DNA of 64,000 nucleotides from NCBI RefSeq assembly GCF_001278055.1, contig NZ_CP010802.1, positions 1,488,001 to 1,552,000 on the forward strand, in the 5' to 3' direction. Source of the DNA: Desulfuromonas soudanensis. Its GTDB lineage: Bacteria; Desulfobacterota; Desulfuromonadia; Desulfuromonadales; WTL. Below, piece after piece: positions 28,364 to 37,145 of this stretch (its first letter is position 1; each line of letters begins with the position of its first letter). Position numbers and translations under genes: made by a program. The notes below the pieces were generated by a model. It searched no databases. It had not been told where the DNA came from and was given only the letters and a program-made list of their open reading frames with translations.

Positions 28364-29251
28364 ATGAAAAAAAATCCATTTCTGATGGCTCTGCTCACCC
28401 TGGGAGCCATCTTTCTTTTTTTTGTGCTGGTCGTCGTCGCTGCAGGCTTTGTGGGGCGGGGTCGAGGACTGCCGATCGGTGAAAAGATCGGCGTCATCGA
28501 AATGACCGGCATCATCGTCGCCTCGAAGACGACCATCGAGCACATCATAGAGTTTCGCAACAATCCTTCCATCAAGGGGATCGTTCTGCGGGTCGATTCA
28601 CCCGGGGGGGGCGTAGGCCCGTCCCAGGAGATTTACGAAGAGATCAAAAAGACCGTTGCCGTCAAACCCGTCGTCGTCTCCATGGGGTCGGTGGCCGCCT
28701 CCGGGGGATATTATGTCTCGGCGCCGGTCAACCGTATTTTCGCCAACCCCGGGACGATCACCGGCAGCATCGGTGTCATTATGGAGTTCACAAATGTTCA
28801 GGAACTCCTGGGAAAGATCGGTCTGAAAAACCAGGTCATCAAGAGCGGCGAACACAAGGATATCGGGTCGCCGGTCCGTCCGATGACCGATTCCGACCGG
28901 CAGATTCTCCAGTCCCTGATTGACGACACCCAGCAGCAGTTCGTCGCTGCCGTCGCTGAGGGGCGGAAGATGACCGTCGCCGATGTGGAGCCACTTGCCG
29001 ACGGTCGGGTTTTTACCGGTCGTCAGGCCCTGGCCGTCGGGCTCGTCGATGAACTCGGCAACCTGCAGGACGCCATTTCCGCCGCTGCCAGGATGGCGGG
29101 GATCGAAGGAGAGCCGCGGGTCGTTTATCCGCCAGAGGAAAAACCGGGAGTTTTTCAATATTTGATACAAGAGTCCGCGACGCAGCTGCGCCGGGGTCTT
29201 CAGGAACAGTCTGCCACGGGACTGCAATTTATATGGTCTGGAGTCGAATAG
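28364..29251 (+). CDS. sppA: signal peptide peptidase SppA (short type)
   Basis: Degrades leftover signal peptides in the membrane. The 295-residue protein has one N-terminal membrane helix (about residues 8-28) and the S49 protease core: VDSPGGGVGPSQEI, the nucleophile region MGSVAASGGYYVSAP, TITGSIGVIMEFTNV and the Lys general base in VIKSGEHKDIGSP. The length is that of the single-domain SppA36K type. It lies 66 bases after rpsA and is followed 13 bases later by ihfB. Confidence 0.93.
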   Translation: MKKNPFLMALLTLGAIFLFFVLVVVAAGFVGRGRGLPIGEKIGVIEMTGIIVASKTTIEHIIEFRNNPSIKGIVLRVDSPGGGVGPSQEIYEEIKKTVAVKPVVVSMGSVAASGGYYVSAPVNRIFANPGTITGSIGVIMEFTNVQELLGKIGLKNQVIKSGEHKDIGSPVRPMTDSDRQILQSLIDDTQQQFVAAVAEGRKMTVADVEPLADGRVFTGRQALAVGLVDELGNLQDAISAAARMAGIEGEPRVVYPPEEKPGVFQYLIQESATQLRRGLQEQSATGLQFIWSGVE

Positions 29252-29264
29252 GAGGTTGGTTAGC

Positions 29265-29549
29265 ATGACCAAGAGTGAATTGATCGAGCGTTTGTCCTTC
29301 AATGCCGGCTCTTTGAACAAAAAAGAAGCCGAACTGATCGTCAACACCATCTTCAATCGCATCGGCGATGCGCTGATCGAAGGGGACAGGGTCGAGATTC
29401 GCGGTTTCGGATCCTTCACCATCCGCCTTCGGGAAGCCCGTGAAGCGAGAAATCCCAAGAGCGGCGATGTCGTCCGGATCCCCAGCAAGAAAACCCCCTT
29501 TTTCAAAACGGGGAAGGAACTGCGGGAACGGGTCAACTGCTGCGACTGA
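29265..29549 (+). CDS. ihfB: integration host factor subunit beta
   Basis: A 94-residue HU/IHF-family DNA-bending protein. MTKSELIERLSFNAGSL and the arm segment VEIRGFGSFTIRLREAREARNPKSGD match IHF-beta, with the Pro that intercalates into DNA in RNPKSG. AGGAGG lies eight bases before the ATG at 29265. IHF assists sigma-54 activators, and sigma-54-type sites occur in this window. The position after rpsA (and sppA) is conserved for the beta subunit. Confidence 0.92.
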   Translation: MTKSELIERLSFNAGSLNKKEAELIVNTIFNRIGDALIEGDRVEIRGFGSFTIRLREAREARNPKSGDVVRIPSKKTPFFKTGKELRERVNCCD

Positions 29550-29840
29550 TTTAACGGCAGGGACAGGAAGATCAACATCCGTTTCCCCTGCCGATTTGCC
29601 GCACCCGGGATGGCAGGACTTCCGGCCCTTCCTTCGGTGAGGCGGGCGGCCGCTGCCGAAAGTGACTAATTTTTCCTGGTCCTTTGCCTCTGCCGGGCGC
29701 AGGGCCCCTCGCCTTGTCTCTCGAGGCGGAAAAAGGGGGGAACCTCGGGGAAAAGAACGATCTCTGTGAAGCCTATCGGCTGAAAAGATTTTTTCCTGTC
29801 CATCTTCCCGGGCGTCACTTCCGGTATCGATTCAAAATGC

Positions 29841-29872
29841 GAAAGGCCCCGCTGTCGACGGGGCCTTTCTTG
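29841..29872. terminator. bidirectional terminator downstream of ihfB
   Basis: GAAAGGCCCCG (29841-29851) and CGGGGCCTTTC (29859-29869) form a perfect 11-bp stem. T-rich sequence follows on plus. The 290 bases between ihfB and this hairpin hold no gene. Confidence 0.85.
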
Positions 29873-29880
29873 TAAATAAA

Positions 29881-30057
29881 ACAATTGGCATCAGCTCCCG
29901 CGATGGTTTCCGGCACTTTTTCAGGACCCTACTCGAAGGTTGCGGACCCGGCTTTTTAGGCCGGGCGCACAACGGATTTTTCAGGTTCCTTCCCCTTCAG
30001 AAAATGTGGTTTCCCTGATGGGCTCCGGATGGTTCGCTGTAAGCCGATGCCAATTGT
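29881..30057. ncRNA. candidate structured RNA, 6S-RNA-like rod
   Basis: ACAATTGGCATC (29881-29892) and GATGCCAATTGT (30046-30057) are a perfect 12-bp closing stem for a segment of 177 bases. Inside, further helices line up on the same axis: AGCT/AGC, TTTCCGG/CCGGA (about 29907-29912 with 30025-30029) and TCAGG/CCTGA (about 29921 with 30014). They are interrupted by internal loops, and a strong apical hairpin GTTGCG-CCCGG...CCGGG-CGCACAAC lies at 29938-29973. A long rod of 170-200 bases with a central bubble is the 6S RNA layout. No sequence signature proves this, and neither strand has a clear promoter. Confidence 0.4.
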
Positions 30058-30060
30058 TGT

Positions 30061-30395
30061 TTTGTCTCCGAAGTGCCGACCGCGATCTTGAAGTCTTGAC
30101 CGTAAGAACTTTAGTTCCTGCCTTTGAAAGCCATTTCAGGCGTCCCGCTCAGAGACGGGCTGGCTCACCATGGCTTTGACCAAGGACGGGTGTCACCTGT
30201 GTTGGTCAACGCTTCAATGCCTTGTATCGAGCACTCCAGAGGATGTCAATGATCCGGTGATTGCGGGGTGATTTCATGTTAGCATGGGCTTGCGGCCTGT
30301 CAACGGCCCCTTGAAAAAAATTCTTTCTCCCATGGAATCTCAGCACGGACGCGTCTTTGCCGGCGCGTTCGTCCCGGAACTAAGGCGGGGTTATC
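30061..30395. other. non-coding stretch with several hairpins
   Basis: No gene is seen. GAAAGCCAT/ATGGCTTT (30126 and 30169) and TTGACCAA/TTGGTCAA (about 30175 and 30203) are complementary pairs, and CCCG-CTCAGAGA-CGGG is a small hairpin inside. It may be a second structured RNA or the leader of the pseudouridine synthase gene. Confidence 0.4.
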
Positions 30396-31355
30396 ATGAT
30401 TTACCGATTTGAGCCGGGCCCCGGGGACGAAGGGACGCGGATCGATATATTTGTCGCGGCCCACTGCGACGCCCTTTCCCGGACCCTCCTGCGCAAGATC
30501 GTCGACCTCGGCGGGGTGCATGCCGGCGGCCGGCGGGTGCGGCGCTCCTCCCATCCTGTGAAGGTCGGCGAGAAGGTGGAAGTTTATCTGGACGGTCAGC
30601 CCCTGGTCCCCTATGAGCTCAGGGAGCAGGATGTCGTTTTCCGCGACAGTTCCCTGCTGGCGGTCTCCAAACCTGCGGGGGTGGAGACCCAGCCGACACC
30701 GGCGCGATTCAAGGGGACCCTCTATCAGGCCCTCCTCTCCTTCCTCCAGGACCCGTTCCGACCGATGCAGAAACCCGAGGTCGGCATGGTTCAGCGCCTG
30801 GACCGTGATACATCGGGGATCATGGTCTTCTCCATTCATCCCCGCGCCCATCGCCAGCTGACCGAGATTTTCAGCGGCCGCGCCGTCCAAAAAAGGTATC
30901 TGGCCCTCGTCGCCGGCACCCTTTTGCCTGCCGAGGGGGAGATCAAATCCCTTCTGGCGCGGGGGCATCGCTCCAATTTGATGAAGTCCGTCGAACGGGG
31001 GGGGAAGGAGGCGATCACCCGCTACCGGGTGCTGGAGTCCTTTCCCGGTGCCACCCTCGTCGAGGTGGAGATCCTCACCGGGCGCTCCCACCAGATCCGG
31101 GTGCACCTTTCCGAAGCCGGGCACCCCCTTCTGGGGGATACCCGCTACGGCGGCCCCTCTTTTTTCGGGGAGATTCCGGTTTTGCGGCAGATGCTTCACG
31201 CCTGGAAGCTGGAGTTTCTTCATCCGGTAGAGAAACGTTTACTGCAGCTCGAGGCTCCGATCCCCGCCGATATGGAGAGCCTGCTTTCAACCCTTCGCGA
31301 CGGGGGAGGGGTCTTTAATCCGGAGAAAGAAGTTACCCCCCCCTTTTCACCCTGA
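30396..31355 (+). CDS. RluA-family pseudouridine synthase
   Basis: Isomerises uridine to pseudouridine in rRNA or tRNA. The 319-residue protein has an N-terminal S4 RNA-binding domain (about 12-75) and the RluA catalytic domain with VQRLDRDTSGIMVF, which holds the nucleophilic Asp, then EKRYLALV-like (QKRYLALVAG) and LLTGRSHQIRVHL-type (ILTGRSHQIRVHL) motifs. The target position (RluC, RluD or other) cannot be assigned from sequence alone. It lies 21 bases before lgt. Confidence 0.92.
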   Translation: MIYRFEPGPGDEGTRIDIFVAAHCDALSRTLLRKIVDLGGVHAGGRRVRRSSHPVKVGEKVEVYLDGQPLVPYELREQDVVFRDSSLLAVSKPAGVETQPTPARFKGTLYQALLSFLQDPFRPMQKPEVGMVQRLDRDTSGIMVFSIHPRAHRQLTEIFSGRAVQKRYLALVAGTLLPAEGEIKSLLARGHRSNLMKSVERGGKEAITRYRVLESFPGATLVEVEILTGRSHQIRVHLSEAGHPLLGDTRYGGPSFFGEIPVLRQMLHAWKLEFLHPVEKRLLQLEAPIPADMESLLSTLRDGGGVFNPEKEVTPPFSP

Positions 31356-31376
31356 TCCCTGAAAAAGGACCCTGCC

Positions 31377-32162
31377 ATGTTCGCCTTTCCGCAAATCGAT
31401 CCGGTCATCTTTCAGATCGGCCCTCTGGCCGTGCGCTGGTACGGCATGATGTATCTCCTCGGCTTCGTCGCCTGCTACTTTATCATTCGCCATCTCTGTC
31501 GCCGCCGCGACCTCGATCTCTCCGGGGACGCCCTTTCGGATCTCCTTTTTTACTGTATCCTCGGCGTCATCCTCGGCGGCCGCCTCGGCTACACCCTCTT
31601 CTACAACACCTCCTTTTACCTGCAGCACCCCCTGAAAATTTTCGCCGTCTGGGAGGGTGGGATGAGTTTTCACGGCGGTCTCCTCGGCGTGGTGGTCGCG
31701 GCGGTTCTCTTCTGCCGCCGCCGCCGTCTGCCGATGCTCCTCACCGGGGATATCCTGGTGACCGCCGCAACCGTCGGACTCGGTCTCGGGCGCCTGGGCA
31801 ATTTCATCAACGGCGAGCTCTGGGGGCGGGTGACGACCGTCCCCTGGGGGATGGTCTTCCCCGGAGGGGGCCCCGATCCTCGCCATCCGAGCCAGCTCTA
31901 CGAGGCGGCCCTCGAAGGGCCGGTCCTCTTTCTGATCCTCTGGATCCTCCACCGCAGAAAAGTCCGGCAGGGCATCCCCTTCTTCACGTTCTTCCTCGGC
32001 TACGGCCTCTTTCGCTTCGGGATCGAATTTTTTCGCCAGCCCGACGTCCAGCTCGGTTTTCTCTGGGGGGGGGCGACCATGGGGCAGCTCCTGTCGCTGC
32101 CGATGATTCTTTTCGGCGCTGTCGGCTTGGTCCTGATTTTGCGAAAGGGGAGGGGGGCGTGA
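31377..32162 (+). CDS. lgt: prolipoprotein diacylglyceryl transferase
   Basis: Transfers diacylglycerol from phosphatidylglycerol to the lipobox Cys of prolipoproteins, acting in the inner membrane. The 261-residue protein has about seven helices. The family signature GLGRLGNFINGELWGR contains the key Arg, and MSFHGGLLGVV holds the essential His. It would serve the several lipoproteins coded in this window (5841, 9155, 38920, 40653, 41491). It overlaps the HAD gene by four bases. Confidence 0.96.
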   Translation: MFAFPQIDPVIFQIGPLAVRWYGMMYLLGFVACYFIIRHLCRRRDLDLSGDALSDLLFYCILGVILGGRLGYTLFYNTSFYLQHPLKIFAVWEGGMSFHGGLLGVVVAAVLFCRRRRLPMLLTGDILVTAATVGLGLGRLGNFINGELWGRVTTVPWGMVFPGGGPDPRHPSQLYEAALEGPVLFLILWILHRRKVRQGIPFFTFFLGYGLFRFGIEFFRQPDVQLGFLWGGATMGQLLSLPMILFGAVGLVLILRKGRGA

Positions 32163-32782
32163 AAGGGATTTCGGGAATCATCTACGACTGCGACGGTGTT
32201 CTTTTCGAGAGCCGCCAGGCCAATCTCGATTACTACAACGCCGTCCTGACCCACCTCGGAGAACCGGCGGTGACCGCGGCGGAGAAGGAGCGTGCCCATC
32301 TCTGCCATACGGCGGCCAGTCCGAAAGTATTCGAGGTTCTCCTCGGGCCGGAGCGCACCCCTGAGGCCCTCTCCTATGCGGCGACCCTCGATTTCCGGCG
32401 CTTCATTCCCGGGATGACCCCCGAACCGGGAATGGCCGAGGCCCTCGGCACCCTTTCCGGGCGCTATCCTCTTGCTGTTGCCACCAACCGGGGAACCAGC
32501 ATGGTGGAGGTCCTTGCGCATTTCGGGTTGTCCGCCTATTTCTCGACGGTGGTCACCAGTCGCGATGTGGTATTTCCCAAGCCCCATCCGGAGATGCTCC
32601 TGCTGGCGGCAAAGCGCCTGGGGCTCGAGACCGGGGAACTCCTCTTCGTCGGCGATTCGGAACTGGACAGGGAGGCGGCCGGGAGTGCGGGGATTCGTTT
32701 TGCGGCGTACGGGGAGAGGACGACGGGGGAGTTCAGGGTCTCGGGACATGCCGAGTTGGCGACCCTGTTGATGGGGGGTTAG
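32159..32782 (+). CDS. HAD-family hydrolase (phosphoglycolate phosphatase-like)
   Basis: A 207-residue haloacid dehalogenase-type phosphatase. Motif I is YDCDGVLFES (nucleophile Asp and the second Asp), motif II is VATNRG, motif III is the Lys in FPKPHPEML, and motif IV is VGDSELDREAA. The helical cap sits between motifs I and II, as in Gph/PGMB-type enzymes. The substrate is not decidable. The GTG start overlaps the lgt stop, so the two genes are coupled. The 3' end overlaps the convergent gene by four bases. Confidence 0.9.
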   Translation: MKGISGIIYDCDGVLFESRQANLDYYNAVLTHLGEPAVTAAEKERAHLCHTAASPKVFEVLLGPERTPEALSYAATLDFRRFIPGMTPEPGMAEALGTLSGRYPLAVATNRGTSMVEVLAHFGLSAYFSTVVTSRDVVFPKPHPEMLLLAAKRLGLETGELLFVGDSELDREAAGSAGIRFAAYGERTTGEFRVSGHAELATLLMGG

Positions 32783-33201
32783 CGCAGGGCCTTCACCATC
32801 TCCAGGACATGGCCGCCGCGGCATTCGCTGTAGGTGACCCGGTCCATGAGTGAGCGGATGATGTAGATGCCGCGGCCGTGTTCGTCAAGATTTTTAAATT
32901 CGGGGGGCGCCGTGCAACTGACATCGAAGCCCTGCCCCTGGTCATAAACCCGGATGGTGAGATCCTGGTCTTCGATGACGATGGTGACGTGAACCTCTTT
33001 TTCGGGGTCCCCTTCGTTGGCGTGGCGGATGGCGTTGCTCATGGCCTCGGTCAGCACCAGATTGATATGATAGGCAAGCTCCTCCCGATCTCCCCGGAAC
33101 CGCTTCAGCGCCCTGGCGACATCTTCGCCGATCTTGCCGATCAGGCTCAGGTACCGGGTCTGGTTGGGCACCTTGATGTTGACCTCGATTTTTTCTTCCA
33201 T
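32779..33201 (-). CDS. RsbW-type anti-sigma factor serine kinase
   Basis: A 140-residue GHKL ATPase. The N box is VLTEAMSNAIRHAN, G1 is DQGQGFD, and G2 is GRGIYIIRSLMD. Such switch kinases bind a sigma factor or other output and phosphorylate the STAS antagonist. It is the last gene of a minus-strand operon with the STAS protein 23 bases upstream and the PP2C phosphatase before that, giving a complete partner switch. The controlled target is not in the window. Confidence 0.9.
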   Translation of the reverse strand: MEEKIEVNIKVPNQTRYLSLIGKIGEDVARALKRFRGDREELAYHINLVLTEAMSNAIRHANEGDPEKEVHVTIVIEDQDLTIRVYDQGQGFDVSCTAPPEFKNLDEHGRGIYIIRSLMDRVTYSECRGGHVLEMVKALR

Positions 33202-33224
33202 GGATTCCCCGCAGGTGTTTCCGG

Positions 33225-33560
33225 CTAGAAGCTGGCCAGGGCTTCCTCTGTGCCGGGGAAAATTTCAAATACCCGGTGCAGGCGGGTCAGCTCAAACATC
33301 GACTTGACCTGGGGCTGGAGACCGCTGAGCTTGAGGTTGCCGTTGCGGGCACTGGCGTTCTTGAAACCGGAGACCAGGGCTCCGAGTCCGGAAGAATCGA
33401 CAAAGCGAACTTCCTGGAGGTCGACGACAATGTTGTTTTTCCCTTCCTCGAAAAGATTGAGCATCTGTGTCTTGAGTTCCCCGCTGTTGTGAGCATCCAG
33501 ACGCTCTTCCTTGACCTCGATCAGGATGACGGCTCCCTTTTCCTCGATTTTCACAATCAT
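33225..33560 (-). CDS. STAS-domain anti-sigma factor antagonist (RsbV/SpoIIAA-type)
   Basis: A 111-residue STAS protein. The phosphorylatable Ser lies in VRFVDSSGLGALVSGF. AAGGAGA precedes the ATG at 33560. The open frame extends further upstream without homology. Dephosphorylated antagonist would bind the kinase encoded next and release its partner, and the phosphatase domain of the upstream gene is the expected activator. Confidence 0.92.
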   Translation of the reverse strand: MIVKIEEKGAVILIEVKEERLDAHNSGELKTQMLNLFEEGKNNIVVDLQEVRFVDSSGLGALVSGFKNASARNGNLKLSGLQPQVKSMFELTRLHRVFEIFPGTEEALASF

Positions 33561-33657
33561 TGCAATCTCCTTCCGTTTCAGTGGCCTTTCCGGCCAAGAT
33601 TCAACCTTCAGATATTCCTCACAATAACATAATCCCTTCGCACCTGACCACGATTCT

Positions 33658-36600
33658 CTAAGGCACTTCCCCACTATTTGTCGCGGCCTCAATCTTCATG
33701 ATGACGAGGGAAATATCGTCATTGAAATTGTGCTGCCCGGTGAAGAGCCTGACCTGGTCGAGGATGTCGGCGACGATCTGCTCCGGCGGCAGGGTATGGT
33801 ATTCGCGGAGCAGGGAGCAGAGGCGTTCTTCCCCGAAGAAGGCCCCCTCGGGGGTTTCGGCCTCGGTGACGCCGTCGGTGTAGAGAAGAAGCATGTCCCC
33901 GGGGCCGAGGTGGACCTTACGCTCTTCGAAGTCGACGTTTTGTCTGATGCCGAGAATCAGCCCTTCGGCATCGAGGCGTTCGCAAGCCTCGGCGCCGAAG
34001 CGCCAGACCAGCGGCGGATTGTGACCGGCGCTTGCATAGTTTAGCATGCCGGAGGCGATGTGGTAGCGCAGGTAGAACATGGTGATGAAGAGCTCGGCGC
34101 GGCCGAGGTCCTCGAAGAAGAATTCGTTGAGCTCCTCCATGATGGTGCTGACGCTGCGGACCGTTTTGGCGGTGGCCTGGATAAAGGTGCGGGTCTCGGC
34201 CATGATCAGGGCGGCACCGACATTATGGCCGGAAACGTCGGCGATGACCAGGTCGACGCTTTCGGTGTCGTTGCAGAGGATATCGTAGTAATCGCCGCCG
34301 ACCTGACGGGCCGGAACGCAGATCCCCGCCAGGGAAATCCCCGGTATTTCGGGGAGGGAGGTGGGCAAAAGGCTCAGCTGGATCGATTTGGCGATCTGCA
34401 GTTCCCTCTCCTGCTCGCGGGCCGTGATCAGCCCGGCGGTCTGCTGGGCATTGCGCCAGGCGACTCCGACCTGTCCCGCCAGGCTCTGAAAGAGCTGAAC
34501 GAACTCGTCGGTGAAGATCCCCTTGGCCGACCGGGAGAAGGCCGAAAGAACGCCGATCGGTTCCCCCTCGACGGCAATGGGGGCGTGGGCGAAGGACTTG
34601 ATCCCCTCCCGGTGGATGATCTGCGCCGAGACGTCCTTGTCCATGAAGTCGGTATCGTTGATGACGACCACCGAATTGGTCATAAAGGAGGTGCCGATAT
34701 AGGTATCGGTCTTCAGCTCCCGCTCCGATTCCCCCAGGTGCTCGGAGCTCATCCCCTTCTGGCTGCGAACCGTCAGCATCATCCGCTCGGGGTCGAGAAT
34801 ACGGATGACGCAGAGATCGAACTTGAACTGCTGTCGGGCCAGATCGAGGATGTTGTCGAGAATGGTTTGCAGCTCGCCGCCGCTGGCCACCACCCGGGCC
34901 GCCTCGTAGAGGACGCTGAGCTGTTCGCGGCTCGCCTTGCGGCTGATGGTGACGGTGCCGAAGATGTCGAAGACGTCTTCCATTTTGCTGCCGCGGGTCG
35001 CCAGGTAGTTTTCGATGATGATCCGCGCCGGCGCGGCTCCGACGGAGCCGGCCAGGGTCCTTTCGGTGAAACGCTTCAGGCTGGGGATCTCGTATTCGGA
35101 TAGGGATCCCTTTTCGTCGATCTCCAGATTCCCCAGATATTCGGTGATGGCGCTGTGCGCCTGTTTCTCGCCGATGAACTTGGCCATCAGGTCGACGAAT
35201 TCCACGACCGTCGGAGCCTTGCTGATGCGTTTGCGCTCGAGGGCGGTTTCCTGCGGGGTCAAGACGTCGACGAATTTGTCGGCCTGCTCCTGTTCGTCGC
35301 GGTTGGGGGAGGTCAGCAGGGAGATGGCCAGAAAGGCGCCGAGGTTGAAAAACATCGTCCAGAAAAGGGAGTGGGTCCAGATGTCGAAACCCTGCAGGCC
35401 GAAGAGTTCGAGGGGGCGCAAAAAGGCCAGGTCGAAGGGGCCGGTTTCGAGGATGTCGGAGGAAATCCAACCGGAGCGGACGATGGAGGGGACGATGAGG
35501 GTGTAGAACCAGATGAGAAAACCGAGAACCAGGCCGGTCAGGGCTCCCTTGAGATTGGCGCGTCGCCAGTAGAGGCCGCCGATCAGGGAGGGTGCGAACT
35601 GGGTGGCGGCGACGAAGGAGACGAGGCCAATATTGACCAGGGCGTAGGATTCGCCGATCAGGCGGTAATAGCCGTAGCCGAGGGCGACGACGGCGACGAT
35701 CCCGATGCGTTTGAGGTTGATCAATGCTCTGGAGATGTCGGAGCCGGGCATCCGGAACCGGAGGATGACCGGCATCACCAGGTGGTTGAGGATCATGGTC
35801 GAGAGGGCCACTGAAGAGACCATGACCATCCCCGCCGAGGCGGAAAAGCCGCCGATGAATACCAGGAGGGCCAGCCAGGGGTGTCCGGCCTGGAGGGGAA
35901 TGTGAAGGACGAAATAGTCGGCGTTGCCCGTATCGCCGCCGTTGAGAATGATCCCGCCCAGGGCAATGGGGAGGACGAAAAGGTTGATCAGGAACATGTA
36001 GGCCGGAAAACGCCACATCGCTTTTTTGACGTGTTCCTCGTCCGAGTTCTCGATCACCATGATGTGAAACTGGCGGGGGAGAAACATGAAGGCCATCATC
36101 GAGATGAAGGTGAGGGTAAACCAGGTGGTGTGGGGAGTCTGCGGGGTGCCGAGGAGGAGGAGGTGGCTGCGCTCCGGAAACTCGGTGAGGAAGCGGGTGA
36201 AGATGTCGGCGAAGCCGTCGAAGAGGCCGTAGGTGACAAAGACGCCGGCGGCGAAAAAAGCCACCAGCTTGACCAGCGATTCGAGGGCGATGGCGGCGAC
36301 CAGCCCTTCATGGCGCTCCGAGGCGTCGAGATGTCGGGCTCCGAAGAGGACCCCGAACAGAGCGAGCAGCGCCGCGACGATCAGGGCCGTGTCGACGAAG
36401 GGGGGGAGGCCGGAGAAGGGCGACTGCCAGGTTCCCCCGGTTTTCAGGGGGAGGGAGAGAAAATCGAAGGTATGGGCCACGGCCTTAAGCTGCAGGGCGA
36501 TATAGGGCATGATGCCGAAGACGGCAAAAATGGTGACGACGGCGCCGAGGGGGGCGGATTTTCCGTAACGACTCGAGATGAAGTCGGCGATGCTGACGAT

Positions 36601-36894
36601 GTTCTGTTCCTTGCTGATGCGGATCATCCGTCGCAGGAGAAACCACCAGGAAAAGGCCATCAGGGTCGGGCCGAGATAGATGGCGAGAAAATCGAGGCCG
36701 CTGGTGGCCGCCCGGCCGACGCTGCCGTAAAAGGTCCAGGAAGTGTTATAGACGGCCAGGGAGAGAAAGTAGACGTTGGCGTTGGAGATCAGGCTCTTGC
36801 CGGCCTCCCGTTTTTTGTCGGCGTAATAGGCGACGCCGAAAAGGAGACCGAAATAGAGGAGGGATACGGTGGCGACTGTGGCGACGGGGATCAT
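33658..36894 (-). CDS. sodium/solute symporter-GAF-SpoIIE (PP2C) fusion protein
   Basis: A 1,078-residue membrane protein. Residues about 1-510 are an SLC5/SSF-type symporter with 12-13 helices (starting YFGLLFGVAYYADKKREAG and NTSWTFYGSVGRAATSGLDF), the arrangement seen at the N-terminus of CbrA-type sensors. A linker of about 120 residues follows, then a GAF domain (about 665-810) and a SpoIIE/RsbU-type PP2C phosphatase (about 830-1070) with the metal residues in GGDYYD, ADVSGH and NDDISLV. The phosphatase should dephosphorylate the STAS protein encoded next. Thus a transported or bound solute could set the partner switch. The small membrane gene upstream overlaps by four bases. Confidence 0.93.
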   Translation of the reverse strand: MIPVATVATVSLLYFGLLFGVAYYADKKREAGKSLISNANVYFLSLAVYNTSWTFYGSVGRAATSGLDFLAIYLGPTLMAFSWWFLLRRMIRISKEQNIVSIADFISSRYGKSAPLGAVVTIFAVFGIMPYIALQLKAVAHTFDFLSLPLKTGGTWQSPFSGLPPFVDTALIVAALLALFGVLFGARHLDASERHEGLVAAIALESLVKLVAFFAAGVFVTYGLFDGFADIFTRFLTEFPERSHLLLLGTPQTPHTTWFTLTFISMMAFMFLPRQFHIMVIENSDEEHVKKAMWRFPAYMFLINLFVLPIALGGIILNGGDTGNADYFVLHIPLQAGHPWLALLVFIGGFSASAGMVMVSSVALSTMILNHLVMPVILRFRMPGSDISRALINLKRIGIVAVVALGYGYYRLIGESYALVNIGLVSFVAATQFAPSLIGGLYWRRANLKGALTGLVLGFLIWFYTLIVPSIVRSGWISSDILETGPFDLAFLRPLELFGLQGFDIWTHSLFWTMFFNLGAFLAISLLTSPNRDEQEQADKFVDVLTPQETALERKRISKAPTVVEFVDLMAKFIGEKQAHSAITEYLGNLEIDEKGSLSEYEIPSLKRFTERTLAGSVGAAPARIIIENYLATRGSKMEDVFDIFGTVTISRKASREQLSVLYEAARVVASGGELQTILDNILDLARQQFKFDLCVIRILDPERMMLTVRSQKGMSSEHLGESERELKTDTYIGTSFMTNSVVVINDTDFMDKDVSAQIIHREGIKSFAHAPIAVEGEPIGVLSAFSRSAKGIFTDEFVQLFQSLAGQVGVAWRNAQQTAGLITAREQERELQIAKSIQLSLLPTSLPEIPGISLAGICVPARQVGGDYYDILCNDTESVDLVIADVSGHNVGAALIMAETRTFIQATAKTVRSVSTIMEELNEFFFEDLGRAELFITMFYLRYHIASGMLNYASAGHNPPLVWRFGAEACERLDAEGLILGIRQNVDFEERKVHLGPGDMLLLYTDGVTEAETPEGAFFGEERLCSLLREYHTLPPEQIVADILDQVRLFTGQHNFNDDISLVIMKIEAATNSGEVP

Positions 36895-37145
36895 TGCCGA
36901 TCCTTTCTGCCATCATCTTCGGACCCTTCGGGTGCCGAGGTGTTTTCCAGCCGGTGGGAAAAAAGGTAGATGACGCCGATGGACAGGGGCCAGCCGAGGA
37001 ATAGATAAAGGACCAGGGTCGGAATCCCGAGGATCGTGGTCGTCTTGTTGAAAATCTCAATAAAGGGGAAATTGAGCATGACGACCCCCAGCAGGAAGAA
37101 GATGACCCAGGCTTCCCGCAAAGGGGTGGGTTTTGGTTCTTTCAT
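36891..37145 (-). CDS. small two-helix membrane protein, symporter partner
   Basis: An 84-residue protein with two membrane helices (about 12-30 and 42-63, joined by EIFNKTTTILGIPT) and a charged C-terminal tail (ENTSAPEGSEDDGRKDRQ). It overlaps the symporter-phosphatase gene by four bases (ATGA) and the upstream kinase gene by four bases. The layout resembles small subunits (DUF4212-like or CbrX-like) encoded just before SSF transporters. The family assignment is only tentative. Confidence 0.75.
   Translation of the reverse strand: MKEPKPTPLREAWVIFFLLGVVMLNFPFIEIFNKTTTILGIPTLVLYLFLGWPLSIGVIYLFSHRLENTSAPEGSEDDGRKDRQ

Noticed and set aside
29550-30395. tmRNA, RNase P RNA or SRP RNA in the large gap
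   Set aside because: None of their conserved strings (tag frame with a T-loop 3' end, the RNase P core, or the SRP GGUCAGG...AGCAGCC loop) could be found.
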